64,000 bases of DNA from Aquanectria penicillioides (GCA_003415625.1 PYIU01000009.1:1488001-1552000), one strand, 5' to 3'. Positions 36,374 through 49,197 are shown, numbered from the stretch's first letter. Translations and numbers: made by a program. Notes: generated by a model from the letters alone, not told the origin.

Positions 36374-37897
36374 CTAAAAGTGAAGAGTGAGATAGGGAGC
36401 GCCGTTTTCACGATCCTCGCAAGAAACAAACTTGTGAGGGATAGCTGGGACCTTGGGTACACCTCGGTTTCCGTTCTGGCCAGATCGCAAAGCTTCCGCT
36501 GCGCTCCTGCGCGATCGGAGAACGCGAGTGTAGTGGAACTCGTGGAGAGGCGTTTTTGATTCGCCCGATGCGGTACGTCTTGGCGTTGGCCTCTGTTTAT
36601 CTGGCATCTCAACAGAGCCTCGAGCATTTGCACCCGGCAGGCGGCCAAGGACGCGCCGAGCTAGGTTGTTATACTCACGGCTATTGTTACTGGGGCCAGA
36701 AACACTGCGGCGGGGCGCCATGGCTCGACGAGAAGCAACATTGCGAAGTTTGGGGATAGCAATGTCACGCGAGGCCGTCTTTCGAAGCTTCTTCTTGGGC
36801 GTTGGCGGGTCGTGCGCAGGATCTTCTTCCTCTTCGTCATCCGATCCAGCACCTATCGCGGCACGCTTTGTTCCTCGAGAGGAAACACTAGCAGGAGACG
36901 GGATAGGTGAAGGCGCTCGGGATCCAGAGGGACTTCCTGCCCGAGACGCCCAGCGTGGGGCTGGAGGTTGAAGAAAGTCGCGGGAAGATCGAGTAGAATA
37001 AACCACGGGGGCGGGTGCAGCAACAGCAGGGGATGGGGAGGGTTTGCGGGCAAATCTAGGCGTGGGGGGTGAGAAGAAACCTGAGGCGACTAGCTCATCG
37101 TAGGTAGCGGCTTGCGGTTCCTCGTAAGAAGGGCGTTGTTTCGGTGCTGGCGGAGATTTGGCTGCCGAGGACTGAGGTCGAGCCGCGGGCGTGGGGGCTC
37201 GAGGAGGTGGTGGCGGCTGAGGAGTGGCAGATCGAGGAGGGGCTTGGTGGGCATTTGAAGAGTTCGCCTGGGTTTTGGCAGAAGTCTTGCTGGAACTGTT
37301 GGTAGGAGCATTGCCTGGCGGCGGTTGGCGAGTAGACTGAATGGCGTGAGAAGTAAAGAAGCCCGAGGCAACGAGGTGATGATAATTGGCCAGGATTTCT
37401 TCCCTAGATGGCATATCATTCTTCTGAGCCTCCTCCTTCGGGTTCTCTTCTTTGGTCTTCTCTTCCCTGGTCTTCTCTTCCTTCTCTCCTTTGACACTCT
37501 CATCCCGGTCCCTCTCTCTTCCCCTGGACCTTGATCTCAGCCTGGACCTTTCTCTGCCCCTCGATCTGTCACGACGATGTTCGTCCCTGTCTCCCTTCCG
37601 GCTCCTCTCTCTCTTCCTCGAGCCGTCGTCACCATCCTTTCTGAATCCAAGTCGACCTCGGACCCCATCCCAAACCTGCCCTAGAAGGCGACCTCTCTTA
37701 ACTTGTTTATCAGCCCAATCATCGCTAACTGGCCGTGGCTGCGACCGCCCCGCGGCGGCGGCCCGCTCAAGTTCCTCGCGCTCTTCGGGACCCAGAAAGT
37801 GGACAGGCGGTGCGGCTGATGTGCGGTCGTTCATGGAACCCTCTTGGAACCGGCTTGGGTTGACGCTGAGGGCGCGACGAGAGCGCGGTGGACCCAT
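36374..37897 (-). CDS. unrecognised Arg/Ser-rich, Pro-rich protein with a duplicated LVASGFF motif
   Basis: A single uninterrupted frame of 507 residues beginning MGPPRSRRALSVNPSRF. I do not recognise the family. The N-terminal third has ERERSRKGDRD and RDRSRGRERSRLRSRSRG stretches, like splicing-associated RS proteins, then a Glu/Lys-rich segment. Two copies of a short motif follow, ANYHHLVASGFFTSH near 170 and ATYDELVASGFFSPP near 270, separated by low-complexity Pro/Ser/Ala. The C-terminal half has an acidic patch (GSDDEEEEDP), basic clusters (PTPKKKLRK, ASRRAMAPRR) and a final HEFHYTRVLRSRRSAAEALRSG region. Nuclear localisation is likely from composition. Length, codon use and lack of stops support a real gene; an upstream intron or a different start cannot be excluded. 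It is convergent with the SPT23-like gene and lies downstream of veA on the same strand. Confidence 0.75.
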   Translation of the reverse strand: MGPPRSRRALSVNPSRFQEGSMNDRTSAAPPVHFLGPEEREELERAAAAGRSQPRPVSDDWADKQVKRGRLLGQVWDGVRGRLGFRKDGDDGSRKRERSRKGDRDEHRRDRSRGRERSRLRSRSRGRERDRDESVKGEKEEKTREEKTKEENPKEEAQKNDMPSREEILANYHHLVASGFFTSHAIQSTRQPPPGNAPTNSSSKTSAKTQANSSNAHQAPPRSATPQPPPPPRAPTPAARPQSSAAKSPPAPKQRPSYEEPQAATYDELVASGFFSPPTPRFARKPSPSPAVAAPAPVVYSTRSSRDFLQPPAPRWASRAGSPSGSRAPSPIPSPASVSSRGTKRAAIGAGSDDEEEEDPAHDPPTPKKKLRKTASRDIAIPKLRNVASRRAMAPRRSVSGPSNNSREYNNLARRVLGRLPGANARGSVEMPDKQRPTPRRTASGESKTPLHEFHYTRVLRSRRSAAEALRSGQNGNRGVPKVPAIPHKFVSCEDRENGAPYLTLHF

Positions 37898-39653
37898 TTG
37901 GGCGAGTTTTTTTGAGCGAGGGATTGTGTGTATGTGTGTGTGTGTGTACGTGTGCGTGTTGGTGGGTGTTGTAAGTGTGTGAGTGTCGTCAGTGGAACAT
38001 CAACAAGTTGTCGATACCGTGCTTGCGTAACTCGTAAGGGGTCGTCAAAGACAGCGGGCCAGAAATGAGCAACACAAAAGGAGCTATTTTCTTCCTTTGC
38101 CCTGAGGCTGGTGAAATGTTCAAGGGACACTCAGTGGTACGGCATCATCGGCGGGAAGGACTAGTGAAGTGGGTTAGTCTTTTGTTGATACTACACCCTC
38201 CACGTGATTTCACCACAGCAACGGAAGGAAGCACACCAGTGACGGGGAAGTCAATGCAAGGCAGGCACGGACGGCACCAGGGACGGGCAACCGCAACGGG
38301 CAACCACGCAGTACGTACCTGCAGCAAATGACCAGGGTCCGGGTCTGGGAAAAGCGGTACGTACCCCGCCCAGCTCCTGCGCTGCTGCAACCCAAGCAGG
38401 GGAAAACAACATCGCGAATGCACGACGATGGATCTTTTTAATTTATTAGACGTCTCAAGCCCTGACGCTCTCTCCTTTCGGGCTCTTTGTCTCCTTACAT
38501 AGTGTGATTTTCGGCTGCTTTTTTGGCCTTCCCCAGTTCATTTGAGCAATCGGGCGCCTGCCTCTTAGAGGCCAAATGCTGCACAAGCGAACATTGACTT
38601 GCATCATAAGAACGGCTGGCGCCCACATGATGAATACCTATCTACCTACGGAGTAGTTAAATACCTTCGCACAATGAACATCGGTTATGTTACTTCCTGG
38701 ACCCGCCCCTAGCCCTCCTACGTATGCGCCAACGTGTCTCCTCCCCCTTAATGCATGTCTCTCAAAGTGCCCAGCACCGAAGATTAGAGTGGAGGTGCTG
38801 TTGACTCGGGCCACTGAAGAATCCACCTCCAGTTCGCGAGACTTGTCTATGAGCACCTTGTCAAAGAATATTAGGATTTACGGGATCAATATTCCTTTAT
38901 TTCACATATTTTCACTCGCGAGGCATTTATCGTTGTATTCTTTGAAGTCTTGTAAATTACTATCACCACGAAACACACAGCTACCCGACAAAAACTCCAA
39001 ACTTTCATAGCAATGAAGAAAAAAAGCCCGGTGCAACCAGTAACCTTCGTAACGTGATGCACCCAGTTCTCATCGCCTAAAAAATGAGAGATACCCATCA
39101 GCCAAACCAACGACAGATGGCACATAAACAGACCCGTGACGAGCAAACTTGGTACTCCTCAACCAGATCAATATATTTTGCGTGTTTTGCTTTGAGATTC
39201 GTAGTGTTGCAAGTCATAAACCAAGAAGCGAAGATAGCACGACGGCAATGAAAATTCCAGAAGGAGAGTATTTTGTTAAACGCTAGGAAAACAGAAAAAC
39301 ACAAGTCGTGTAGTGGGATGATGGTGTTCAAAGTCATGGTGATCCGTCGTCGTTTGTCCAAAAATGACCAAAACATGTCAAAATCGCTCTAGAAAAGACA
39401 CTTGAGTCGAACTGACCCGATCGCCGGGTTCCATAAATCGTCTCTGCACCATGTAGGTAAAGTAGGGGCCCCAAAGGACCAGGCAGAAAGCACATTGCGC
39501 CTGAACTCCTTAGCCAAGACCTCTCATGCGTTCACCCTCGTCCGGGGGGGGTTTTTTTTTTGCCGAGGTTAGAAATACACAGCACCGTAACGCCAAGTTG
39601 GCACCGATCCAGCAAAGCTATTCAGATGTAGGATTGCAGGTCGCACTCATACA
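37898..39653. other. intergenic region, RS-like gene promoter and veA 3' flank
   Basis: This holds the upstream region of the minus-strand gene starting at 37897, with a GT-rich tract at 37925-37980, and the 3' flank of veA. No conserved gene is visible. The motif TACGGAGTA occurs at 38647-38655. Confidence 0.5.
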
Positions 39654-41293
39654 TCATGAGTGATACTGGTTGAACGTCACGACTCCAATTTTGCCGTCCG
39701 CTCTCGAGTACATGCCCTGGTCAGGCTCAGGAGTAACTCCACGACGACCGGCGCCGTAGTGGGGATCCATCTGGCGCTGTCCATTGTGCAAGGGCCTCGT
39801 GCTCTGCGAGAAGACGGAATCGTGCTTGCGCTTTCCGCCAGTAGACATAGCGTAGGGCTCAGGAAGAGGATCAGTCTGTGCCTCGATTGGCGGCAGAGGC
39901 GACATCAATGCTGATATCTTCAGAGGCGGAAGGGTCTGAGTCTGGAGTTGAGGGCGAGGAGGCTGTGCAGCAACGGGAGTGGGAGGGTACGAGGGTTGGG
40001 AGTCACGACGAGAGTGACTATCAGAGTAAACTGAGGGTGAGGGCGGAACATAAGGGGCATTGGATTGTCGTCGGTCGTAGGCTTCCTGTTTAATTGGCGC
40101 CGCAGGGGATGGACAAGCAGGAGGAAGGTTGCGGCTGGGGAATCCATAGGCTGATTCGGGCTTGGGGTATGGTGACTGGCTCGCTGGTGTGTACGGGCCA
40201 GGCGCGGAGACGGGTGTCAACTGCACATTGGGCTGAGGTGTGTATTGACGAGGTGCTGGATATTGAGGCGCCACTGGGTCGCCAAACGACAAATGGCGGG
40301 ACGACGGTGCAGATGACTCGTATGAAGGAGGTGGAGGAGGCGGTGGTGGGTAAGACTCGACGACAGAAGGCCGACGCTGGGGCTCTGGGTAGGGAACACG
40401 CTGATCGCTTGAGTTGCTCAATGATCGAGCTCGGAGGTTGTGGGGGTCCTCAGCAGCAGGTGTGACAGTCCTTCGGCGAGGATACTCTTCCTCGCGACGG
40501 TCATAACCACCTCCCGACTTTCCATCACGCTTCCTCATGCGAACATCACGTCGAATTCGAACTCGGCAGCCCTGGTCGGCAACAGTCTTGCTCAGTTGGG
40601 TGCTCTCCATGAGGCCAGGGAACTTCTTGGCGCTATAGACGCTGAAAGGCAGTGTCTTGATTTCCATTCTCCAATCGACTCCAGGGGGCAGGTCTCCATC
40701 GGCGGGCTCCATGTCGAAATCCTTCTCTTCCTTCGTAGTCTCAAACAAGCTGAAAGTCAGACGGTATCGGCCCTCGTGGCGAACTGAGAGATCAGGGAAA
40801 ATGAAATAGCCAGCTTCGGTGGGACGGTCGAGGTAAGCCATGCCAGAGGCAGGTACACCGGTCAAGATGGGTGGGTTGTTAGCGGCGGGAGTCTGGACAC
40901 GACCGTGAGCAATGGGGCGGGCATGCTCGAGGCTGGCGTAAAGGAAGAAATTGGCGTTATAATCAAAGGTGATATCCTTGCCCTCCTCAACGGTAGGGCC
41001 CTCGATGATTCGGAGTTCGACAACAGGCGGAGGATCAACGGGTCGGCGGTCACTGTTGGCTACGCAGAGTTAGCGCAATATTGGAGACAGGACGAGGCCA
41101 GTCGCGAGGGACGACTAGGGATCTCGAAATTGAAAACCTTACCCTTCATTCCGGAACCGCAGGCACGGGCTCGCTCAGGCTGCTGCAGAACGGTCATTTG
41201 GTACCAGAGGCTGCGGTTGCCGCGAGTAACACGGTGAACGCGGGCAACGGTGTCCCGCTGGGCGTTCATGGGGATTGACGAAGGGGTCGCCAT
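39654..41293 (-). CDS. veA: velvet-domain developmental and secondary-metabolism regulator VeA
   Basis: VeA links light to sexual and asexual development and to secondary metabolism, acting with VelB and the methyltransferase LaeA in the nucleus. Exon 1 (41293-41143, 50 residues) starts [16 protein letters not shown]. An 83-nt intron (41142-41060) joins MK to [18 protein letters not shown] in frame; the nearer AG at 41052-41053 would break the frame. The velvet domain covers roughly residues 20-235 and includes [38 protein letters not shown] and [19 protein letters not shown]. It ends with a basic stretch, [16 protein letters not shown], a likely nuclear signal. The rest is Pro/Ser/Tyr-rich and disordered, ending [20 protein letters not shown], the conserved VeA tail. 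At 518 residues it is close to the usual VeA size. VelB and VosA are excluded by this tail and the domain position. Confidence 0.95.
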
Positions 41294-44200
41294 TTTGACG
41301 GTTTAAGACGGAGGAGAGGTCGTCGGGAAAGCGAGCGCTCGGCGGCGCTTTAGGAGAAAAGAATGAAAGTGGCGGTTCGGTGTTGAGGCTGCAGACGTCG
41401 CGCAATCAGTCATCAAACACGGAGGAAACGGTCATGCGAAGGCGCACGCGAAGTCAAATTGCAGCAGCAGAAGTCTAAAGCAGAGGGGGTGAAGCGGGCG
41501 GGTTGGGCCCCGTTGGTGTTGGAATGTCTGTCTGGACTCACCCTTTGCGAGCGGCACACCCAAGGAAATCCAGTCAATGAAGTCAATGACGGACGTAATA
41601 CGACAGCCACGGTTGATGTCGAGTCGTCGATGAACAGAGGGAGCGGATGTCTCGACGCGACACGGAGCCGTGATGTGGTGTAGAAGGAGGGAGTGGAAAA
41701 GACGAGAGCGAAGTGGCCGGGGCGGAGGTGTAGAAGAACCAGCGTGAGGACGACGGGACGGCGAGGTACCAACCAAGATGGGCACAGTAGGCACAGTAGA
41801 CACACTGGGCTGGGCTAGGATGGGATGGGATGGAATGGGATAGGCCAGGATAAGGTGGGTGGGCTGGCTTGACTGGGGGAAGAAGGGCCACCCACTGGGG
41901 TTCAGCAGCACGGAGTCGCAGCGGCAGGGCTCAGGCTTCGGGCGCAGCGAACGGGGGACGGGGGCAAGGAGGAGAGACGTGCTTCGTAGGTGGAAAAGCG
42001 ACGGACAACGGACGGGACGGGATTGGGAGCGAGATTTGGGAATTCGGGGATGGGGCGTGCGCGTGGGAAAATGGTGCAAAGGTAAAAATGGCTGAAAGGC
42101 CCGAGAGCCTGGATTCGGTGCAGCTGACTCGAACGCCTGGGTGCTGCTGGGGACGCCTGGGCAAGACTTGGGACACCTCTCAGGGCGCTGTTTAGGGCGT
42201 TTGGGGTGTTTGGGGAGCCATCAGCCTCTGTGAGTGGGTGGCAGTGGGTGGCAGTGGGCGACAACGGGCGAATCGCGGGCTTGGAATGGCCCGCCAAGAC
42301 TGAAAAGGGCTGGCGGTTCGCAGGGAAGCCGGGAGTTCGGGAGTCTCGCAACCCAACCAACTTTCTGCGAGCCGTGTCCGTGGCCAGGGAGACGGATCGA
42401 TCTGCTGGGCGAGTGTTTCTTTAAGGTTGGACGTATATTATTGCCGCCCCTTCGCTTGGGATCGGATCTGCCAATGTTGGTTCTCGGGTCCGAGTCCAAA
42501 GTTCGGGAGAGAGAGGCTTTTCCGACTGTCTACGAAGGATTGATTCCGCCCTGCTGGGCCAAGCAAGTAAACGTCGTCCAGAGAGGTACTCGGACTGCTC
42601 CCCTGCAACCTTGGGCAGAGGCAACCAAGAGAAAAAGCCAAGGTAGCCAGCCTCTAATAATTGTCTTGCCTGCTCAGCGGCGGGCCTGCGGCGGCGCGAT
42701 TGACAAGTGGGTTTCCCACTACTATTTAGGTGGGCACACGGGAGACAGATCAGACCGGTGGCCGGGCAGGCAGACAGACAGGCAAGACAACATCAGCCCG
42801 GACAGAACTAGGGTGTGGTATGAAAGGGACGTGGAACGTGGAACGTGGCCGTGGGCAGCATGCATGGGATGACAGAGCAAGAGGTGACAGGAGAAGAGAT
42901 GAGACAACAGGCGACCAGACAGCGTCACCTAGTGCCAGACAGCGAAGGCCGCTCCGGAGCATGTCCGCTAGAGGAAAGAATCAGCACGACGAGTGGCCTG
43001 TGCCCCCCTTGGACTTTCAGCAGAGTGGCAGCACTTCCCGGTAGACAGGTAGGTACTAGTATATTACAGCGCCTGGGAGCGCTTCTGTCCCAGCTCCCAG
43101 TTCCCAGCTCCCAGAGCCTAGGGGTCGGTACGAGCACCCAGTGAGAATAAAAAGTTCCCGGGGCGAAACCACCCAACAGGTACAAGGGTGGGGGGGCCAT
43201 GGGGGGGGTGGGGGGGTTGACCCAGTGGTGAGATGGACGGCTTTGAGTGGGCATTTGCGGGCGCTGAGTGCGCTTTCGAGGCTTCTGGACGGATAAGAAG
43301 CTGGCGTGGACGACAGAGAGGCGTGACAAGGACAGCGATGGACCAGGGTGTCGGAGGATACCAAGACGTGTTGGTCCAGGGTCTGTTCTAAAGTCCCCAT
43401 CGGCTCCATCGTCTCCAGCTGCGAGGTTGAGAGAAGGAAGCCTATCGCATCGTTTCATGGCCCTCCAGCAGCCCGTGCTGGAAGCCCTTGATGAGTCCAT
43501 GACCCCTCCCGAGGACCCATCGTCAACTCGCATTTGACAATGTCACCCACCTTTAGCGTCGCCACGGCGTCCTTGGTGCGTCGCTGGTGCGTCGCTTCCA
43601 GCGATCCATCGACGCATCTCCCGGGGCCGGGCACGCGACGGGGCCGCCAAGGAATCTCACGACTGGCTGCCGCCGCCGAGTCGACCCTCCATCACGACGG
43701 TCGCCGCCTATTACAGGCCCATCAAAGGGGCCTGCCATGCTCATGCCCCATCTCCCAGACCACCATGCCACTCTTTCCATTCTCCGGCCCACGCTAGCCG
43801 GGGTCTGGGGTCGGTGGTTGCAGAGCGGATGAGCCAGGGTGTGTCGGTGATACCAGCCAACCGCCGCGACGAGGTCGCCCGCACCCACGACGCAATCACG
43901 ACAGCGAAGCACAACGGACGCACGAAGAGACAGAGCCGGCTAACAAAGCATGCATCCATACTATGTCCAGTAAGCTGAACATCGTGTGGAAGAATGAACG
44001 AAGGATGGGCAAGAACATCTAGAAACAATGGGAGCCGGTGAGATTCCTCCGCCGAAAAAGAAACTTCTGCAGCACACCCACTCTATTCGTACCATGTACA
44101 CCCTGCGCTTTTCTTTTGACATTTCCTTCCCCGCATAAGAAGAAAAACATAATGCTGACGGGTGGGAGACGAGGAGGCTGACGTAGTGGCTGAAAGGAAG

Positions 44201-47199
44201 ACCGCATGCCCGGGGTCGATATGATGACCGACGCGGAAGAGGACCCAATCCCGGACTCGCCTCCAAGGCATATCGACAGTTCCCCTTAAAAAGAGATATG
44301 GTTGTTTCCACACTGATACTCGGTTAATCTTTTGTTCAGTATTCCCGCGAAAAATCCAATCTGCTCTGCATTACAGTACCACCTTTTCCACCCCCGTCCC
44401 CAGTCCCCAGTCTCCCGGCTTCCGTTTCCCGTCCCCGTTCCCCGTCCCCATCCCGTGGACCACCCATTCTATCTGAATTGCCCCGTGGAATCCTTGATCG
44501 GCGTCCCTACCCGAGAGGGAATGGTTGGCCCTGGGGCAGCTCCGACTGCGGACTAGCGCACCGCTCATGACGCGGGATGCAGGACCCGGCTGGCGGGATC
44601 CTCGAGGCTAGAGTAGCACTAGCCCAGATCCGGCTTCCCGTCCACGTCTTTTCTCTTCTCTCATTCTCCGGCTCCCACTTCTCTGCCCATATCCCTTGTT
44701 CCTGGCCCTCGATCCCTTCCCGGTCCGTATTCGATGGCCCACTGTTGGCACTGTCTTCAACGAGCCGTCAGGACAGTGTGCGCGCTGCTCGCCTATCAAC
44801 ATGGTCCAGATCTGGCATGATGTTCCGTGAGCGCGCGATGAGCCACGAACTCATCATCCTTCGCGCTCGGACCGATACCCTTTTCCTCGCACCGAAATGA
44901 CATGCCGAGATCAATGTGAGATGCCATTAGAACCAAAATACTACAGTACGATGTACGCAAGCACACTTCAGAGAGGTGCTGGTATTTTGATGGTGTCGCT
45001 CCTGCAATGCACATGCAGTGAGTAATGCAAGAGCGTGGCTAGGGAAGGGGATGGGGAGGGGTTGATGCCAGGCCTTCATTGTATGTACACAGGCATACGC
45101 CACCCATTGTTCAGGTCCAGCCCCGAATCCAAGCACGTTGTGCATCCGTTAGGGCCAGCGTTTGGCCTCGTCGGCCCAAACTACAGGCCCTGTTGCGGCT
45201 GCTCAAGTTCCCTGTTCCCACGCTCAGCGACTTCTGGCCAGTTTCTAAAGTACATGACTAGATGGGTTTGCCTAGTGAAGGAGCCAGGAGACAGCACGGA
45301 AACAGCACTATGAACCGTACCGTGGTAGCGGCGAGGAAACCGCCAGACCGGACGGGCCGACCCAGGGCTCTCTCTTTCGCTCCTCTCACCCCTCATCCTT
45401 GCAAGTGCAAACTCGAGGCACAACGCCATGCAAATTCATACTTGCCCTTGTATTGTATCTGCGGAGTGAAGCCTCCTGCCAACCAGTCTCGCTTCGCCAT
45501 GTCCGCGCACAGCGCTGCAAGAAGATGCACATCTCTCTTCGCCGCTGACTTGGCAACCCGACCTCGTCGGGCGACATACAGATTCTGACGGGAATCTTCG
45601 AGCGAGACAGGTCACTCTCGCATCTCCAACTGGTTGCCTCTTACCGACCGCACGGTTCAAACAAAAGCACGTCGCTAGACGGGCGCAATGTGGTCAGCTT
45701 CCAACGTCAGACGCACCGTGTGTGATTCTCGGGCTGGTACTGTCCAGTTCAGATCTGTGACTTCTACTGATGAGCCTCCACGGGCACTGTGCGGCCCATC
45801 GCGAGTGGCCCATCTCGTCGTCTCCTACTAGTCAACGAGCGAGCGAGAGCCAAACTTAGCGCCGAGCCCACAGCGGCGCTATCAATCGGCAGTCTCACAT
45901 TTGCGCACTCATGATGCCATGTTGAAGCCATTCTCCAAGCCTTCCATTGTGCAACCAATTTTCTCAGCCCGGGCGCTGTTCTTGCCGTACGGAGTAGCGC
46001 GCCTTGCTAAAGATTTGCGCCGCACCTAACGACTGAAGTCAAAAGTGCGCTGGGTGCCACCGCAGGAAGACCCAGGCTTCAAGTGTCAAACCTCAAGACC
46101 CGAATACCCAAAGCCTAAGACCCCAGGTAGCGCGCTCAACAGCTGGTTCTTCGTTTCACCTCATTCAATCGACTGATTCAGCCGCCGCCTTGGGCCGACC
46201 TTGTACTACTCTCCAGGACGCACGCGATACTATGCGTGCAATTCCTTCCTGTCAGGAGGCAACGCGTACATCCTATAGTAGATGTGGCCCCAGCAATTAC
46301 AGGACCCTGCTCCCAGCGCCCGTTGATACAAAAAAAAAGTCGTGCATCAATACGGGCAAATGGTGCGTCCAGGGGAAAGACTGCCCTGCGCGTTGCAAAT
46401 CCCGGCCAAGGAAAAAGGAACCAACAACGGAAGCGCCCTCCAAGGAGGATAGTGGAGAGATTGGCACGGAACTCACTTCCTCAAGAGTTGTTAGAGCGAG
46501 CTCAGAATCACAGCTTGCTCTCCTGTCTTGACAATCCTTCGTTCCAACCGCATGAACACCACAGCCACCAACAACAAGCAGATAGTACGGCATCAGCGTC
46601 TCCTCCGGATGCGGGCAGAGAGGGAGCCAACCTCGTTTGCCGTATTCTGCTGATCGGATGCTGATCCTGACTTTCCGCAGCCTATCCCAACGAGATCCAG
46701 TGCCTTGGGTGCGGCTTCTGCGCGGGCCTCAAGGCTCCCCGACCCTCTGAGAGAGCGTTCCAGAGGCAAACTCATAGTGGCCCGCAACCTTGGTGTCCAC
46801 CTCGACGCGTTCTGCCCCTGTGAGGGGATGGGACATGGGCACGCCACAACATAATTCATTGGCCTCGTTACCAAGAATGCGCCCGCCGATGTCGTTGGGC
46901 CATACACACTTTTGTACAGTGTCAATAAGGCGTCATTCCTATCCATCTCTTAGTCCCCACAGGTCTCCCAAATCCCCGACTGTGTCATCCCATGTCTTGA
47001 ATCTCGTTAGCGATTCCGATTGACAGGAGAGCCACTTACAAACTTGCCGCTCCTACATACGTCTTCCATACGTGCCTGCAGATATGTGGTGCTCCGCTAA
47101 CCAACAGCAAGAGCACAGCGCAGCATAGCATTGCATAGCACAATACCTAGCACAATACCTAGCACACAGCGCGACACAAGGCGGCATAGGGCAGGAAGA
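41294..47199. other. 5.9-kb gene-free region upstream of veA
   Basis: No conserved coding sequence was found between the veA start and the transposon. The part next to veA (41300-42400) is C/T-rich on the coding strand and may be a long leader. Tandem GGGAT-type pentamers lie at about 41815-41850, and a 12-bp unit, CACAATACCTAG, is repeated twice near 47139-47162, just outside the transposon. Confidence 0.5.
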
Positions 47200-47201
47200 T
47201 A

Positions 47202-47281
47202 CCGTAGGAACTCAAAAAATTCAAAATACGCTAGTACCCTAGCTGCATGGATTCCCAGTTCCAGTCCCCACCAAAATCGTA
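47202..47281 (+). repeat. left terminal inverted repeat (80 bp)
   Basis: Starts CCGTAGGAACTCAAAAAATT. It matches the reverse complement of 49198-49277 at 71 of 80 positions, and all nine differences are transitions. Confidence 0.95.
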
Positions 47282-47469
47282 TATAATAAAAACTAGCCAA
47301 CCAGACCACCTTGTTTTTTCTGTCTTGCTACCTAAAGTGCATTACGGACGGGCCAGGTGTGCCGGCCTAATCGTGATGACAAAGGAGGGACAGACTACCT
47401 CCTTTTTCCTCTATGTTTTGGCTATATTAAAGGGCATTGTTATCAATCAGCTGTCTAACAAGCTATTCC

Positions 47470-48850
47470 TTTTGACCTAAGACTAGAAGCCCTTACTGCT
47501 ACAGCAAACCCTTTAAATCCTTAACCTTTAAGGTAGAATATACTATTACTAATTCCTCACCACTATAAATAAGTTCCTTATTATCATACAATCAATCCAT
47601 AAGCTCCTTAGCCTTAATAGTAATATTAAGGGCTATTTCCCACCCTATAAAGTTAATTGCCTTATAGTCAATATCCTTAATATTAATCATTAAGTCCTAA
47701 TTGCTATTAGGCCTAATGCTAATACTGTAATTAAGAAATGCCTTTTTAACTATTTCTATCTACTAAAATAGCTATTTTATAGCCTTAGCTACTATAAAGG
47801 TTATTATAATCTATTTATTTTAAATAGACTACTCTATCTTTTTAGCTTGCTTAGCTTTAAAAATATATACCTTTATAGCATTATAAAGCCAATCTTTAAA
47901 GGGCCTATTAATTGTAATATTAAAAGGCTAAAGAAAGCTTATATAGCTAGATAGGATCAATATAGTAGTAACCTTATATTTATAAAGCTATATAAAAATA
48001 GCCTTAGTTTTATAGAAGGTAGCAATATCTATTATAAAGAGCTTTTCCTTAAAAGGATTAATATACTATAATTCCTCTATAATTTACTTTTAGAATAAAG
48101 TCTTATTATTATATACTATCTCATTAAACTCCACAATTATATCTAGTAAATAGAGATGCCCCTTATCTTAAAAAAGGCAGCCATTTAGCTGCCTATAAAA
48201 AATAATTTTAGGCTTTAACCTTAAGATACTATTAGTAAAGATAAAAAGCACTAAAATAGCTTGCCTTTTATCCTAGCTAAAACGGTCTAACTTAACTGCA
48301 ATAGTTTTAGCCCCTTTAAAATTATAAAAATAGCCACTAAAGTATTTAAATAAAATAAAAGTTTTATTAAAGTTTAATATACAGTTCTTATTAAATCAAT
48401 AGAAAGAAAAGCTTAAAATTAAATCAAGGAAGCTAAAAGCTAATATTTAATTATTAAAGATATAGTAAATAAATTTAAAAAAGCAATTTACTATAGAAAT
48501 ATATTCTTTTAGTTATTTAATAGCTACCTTAATAACCTTCCATCAAACAATATTATATCTTCTCTTAAAGAGGCCCTACTAGCCATTCAAAAAGATAAAA
48601 TAATATAGTAATTAAGGATAGAGCTCTATAAAAATAGCTTATGCAATTCTTTAGAACCATATTACTATTACTATCTTATTCTATAGCCACTGCTCAATAA
48701 AAAGATTAAAAAGTCAGTCTTTAAGGTCAGGCCAATATAGTCTATACGTACATTATAGCTATAAGGCCTTAAATTTTTAACAATTGCAATACTACATATA
48801 AATTGTATTTAAAGGTATCTTAAAGAAGTCGGCTGCCTCCCTTAATAGCA
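47470..48850 (-). pseudogene. RIP-degraded transposase body (AT-rich block)
   Basis: About 1.4 kb of very AT-rich DNA that starts and ends abruptly inside the transposon. TpA is extremely common, CpG almost absent, and remaining C residues are mostly followed by C or T, as expected when CpA is converted to TpA by repeat-induced point mutation. Minus-strand translation gives short transposase-like runs broken by TAA and TAG, including pieces such as KDWLYNAIKVYIFKAKQAKK. Confidence 0.85.
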
Positions 48851-49197
48851 GCAGGCAATACCTATCAACAGCTCTTAGGTTGCTAGGATCGTACACTTTA
48901 TGGTAGATTATAAATATAATTACCTTCTCTTTCTGCTGCTTGGAATAGCTTCTTTCAGTTCGAGAAATGGACTGTAAGGGACTATAGGCTCGATTAATAA
49001 ATTTTGCCTTTTTCGGTCCCGGCCGGGCTCATAGAGTGACATTTAGGTTGCAGTATTAAAGCGGCATTTTTGGTATTGCAAGAGGGAAAATGCAGTGCAG
49101 GCTATAGCTAGCCATACAGCTAGGCAATACATAAGGCAGCTTAAAACAGCCAAAGACTGTAAGACCGGAAGACCTAGGCAGTCAGTTTTTCTGTCCC

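Noticed and set aside
46190..46664. Two overlapping frames of 113 and 142 codons
   Set aside because: No conservation visible, and neither is supported by splice sites or codon pattern.
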